Assembly (NCBI GenBank): GCA_018969885.1
Contig: JAGWXN010000063.1
Coordinates: 1 to 13,375, forward strand
Length of the DNA stretch: 13,375 nucleotides
Origin: Betaproteobacteria bacterium
GTDB taxonomy: Bacteria; Pseudomonadota; Gammaproteobacteria; Burkholderiales; Burkholderiaceae
Direction of reading: 5' to 3'
A model generated the notes under the pieces. The model had not been told where the DNA came from and ran no database searches. It saw nothing but the letters and a program-made list of their open reading frames with translations. The stretch's first letter is position 1; each line of letters starts with the position of its first letter. A program made the position numbers and the translations under genes. This document shows, piece by piece, positions 13,161 to 13,375 of the stretch.

Positions 13161-13375
13161 GGGAGGCTCCTGGAAGGCCGTTGAGGCGACGCCTGCGGTA
13201 TCCGGGGCACCTCCAGCTTCATGCACAAGCCCCCCAGGCTCGATGCCGAGGCCGTCAGCTGGCCGTCATGCGCCCTGGCGATGGCCTGGCAGATGGCAAG
13301 CCCCAGGCCGCTGCCGCCCGAGGCGCGATTGCGCGCGCCGTCGCCTCGGTACAAGGGCTCGAAGATCTGCGACAG
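13157..13375 (-). CDS. Sensor histidine kinase, C-terminal end only (runs off the window)
   Basis: The last 72 residues of a histidine kinase ATPase domain. The visible sequence begins LSQIFEPLYRGD (F-box), continues to GGSGLGLAICQAIARAHDGQL (G2 box and following helix) and ends with the G-rich/beta segment SSLGGLCMKLEVPR and a short Pro/Arg/Ser tail. The N-terminus, sensor and transmembrane segments and the phospho-accepting His lie beyond 13375. It is cotranscribed with the response regulator, with a 4-bp stop/start overlap, so it is its cognate kinase, presumably BaeS-like. Confidence 0.9.
   Translation of the reverse strand: MSQIFEPLYRGDGARNRASGGSGLGLAICQAIARAHDGQLTASASSLGGLCMKLEVPRIPQASPQRPSRSLP

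Noticed and set aside
1..13375. CRISPR array, tRNA/rRNA genes, toxin-antitoxin or antiphage cassette
   Set aside because: No regularly spaced repeats, no cloverleaf-like sequence and no matching protein families were seen on either strand.

Overview
This is a GC-rich window (about 70% GC in most genes, strong G/C at third codon positions). Its gene families (BaeR-like two-component system, CaiB-family CoA transferase, FCD-type GntR regulator, type V autotransporter, IS3-family transposase) fit a Gram-negative proteobacterium, most likely a betaproteobacterium of the Burkholderiales. That assignment is an inference from composition and gene content; no rRNA or other phylogenetic marker is present.

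Layout. 1-716: right-hand part of a decayed IS3-family insertion sequence whose transposase is broken in at least three ways. 723-3704: a classical (type Va) autotransporter whose start codon lies only 6 bp inside the proposed IS end; its passenger is visibly lower in GC than its barrel and than the rest of the window. 3828-7977: a catabolic-looking module with a thiamine-diphosphate (ThDP) enzyme and an FCD-type GntR regulator on the minus strand, and an AMP-forming acyl-CoA synthetase divergent on the plus strand. The 141-bp divergent gap carries a perfect 20-bp palindrome, the best operator candidate in the window. 8121-8690: small 8-stranded-type outer-membrane barrel protein. 8708-9079 (minus): small solitary HNH endonuclease-like protein. 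9186-10343 (minus): metallo-beta-lactamase-fold hydrolase of the COG1237 type with a twin-arginine-type leader. 10641-10997: small secreted four-cysteine protein resembling the Fels-1/YcgJ family. 11256-12473: CaiB/BaiF CoA transferase. 12477-13375 (minus): BaeR-like response regulator preceded by, and overlapping by 4 bp with, the 3' end of its sensor kinase, which runs off the window.

How the genes may work together. The ligase and ThDP enzyme, divergently transcribed around a palindrome and accompanied by a GntR-family repressor-like gene, look like one substrate-inducible unit: CoA activation of a carboxylic acid plus a ThDP-dependent carbon-carbon bond reaction. The CoA transferase 3.3 kb downstream could join the same CoA chemistry, but nothing in the sequence ties it to the module. 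Four products (autotransporter, small barrel, Tat-type hydrolase, four-Cys protein) are exported, and the two-component system resembles one known for envelope stress, so the rest has an envelope flavour. No tRNA, rRNA, CRISPR array, phage structural gene or antiphage system was recognised. The least ordinary parts are the divergent ThDP/ligase unit with its palindrome and the IS/autotransporter junction with its mosaic coding sequence.
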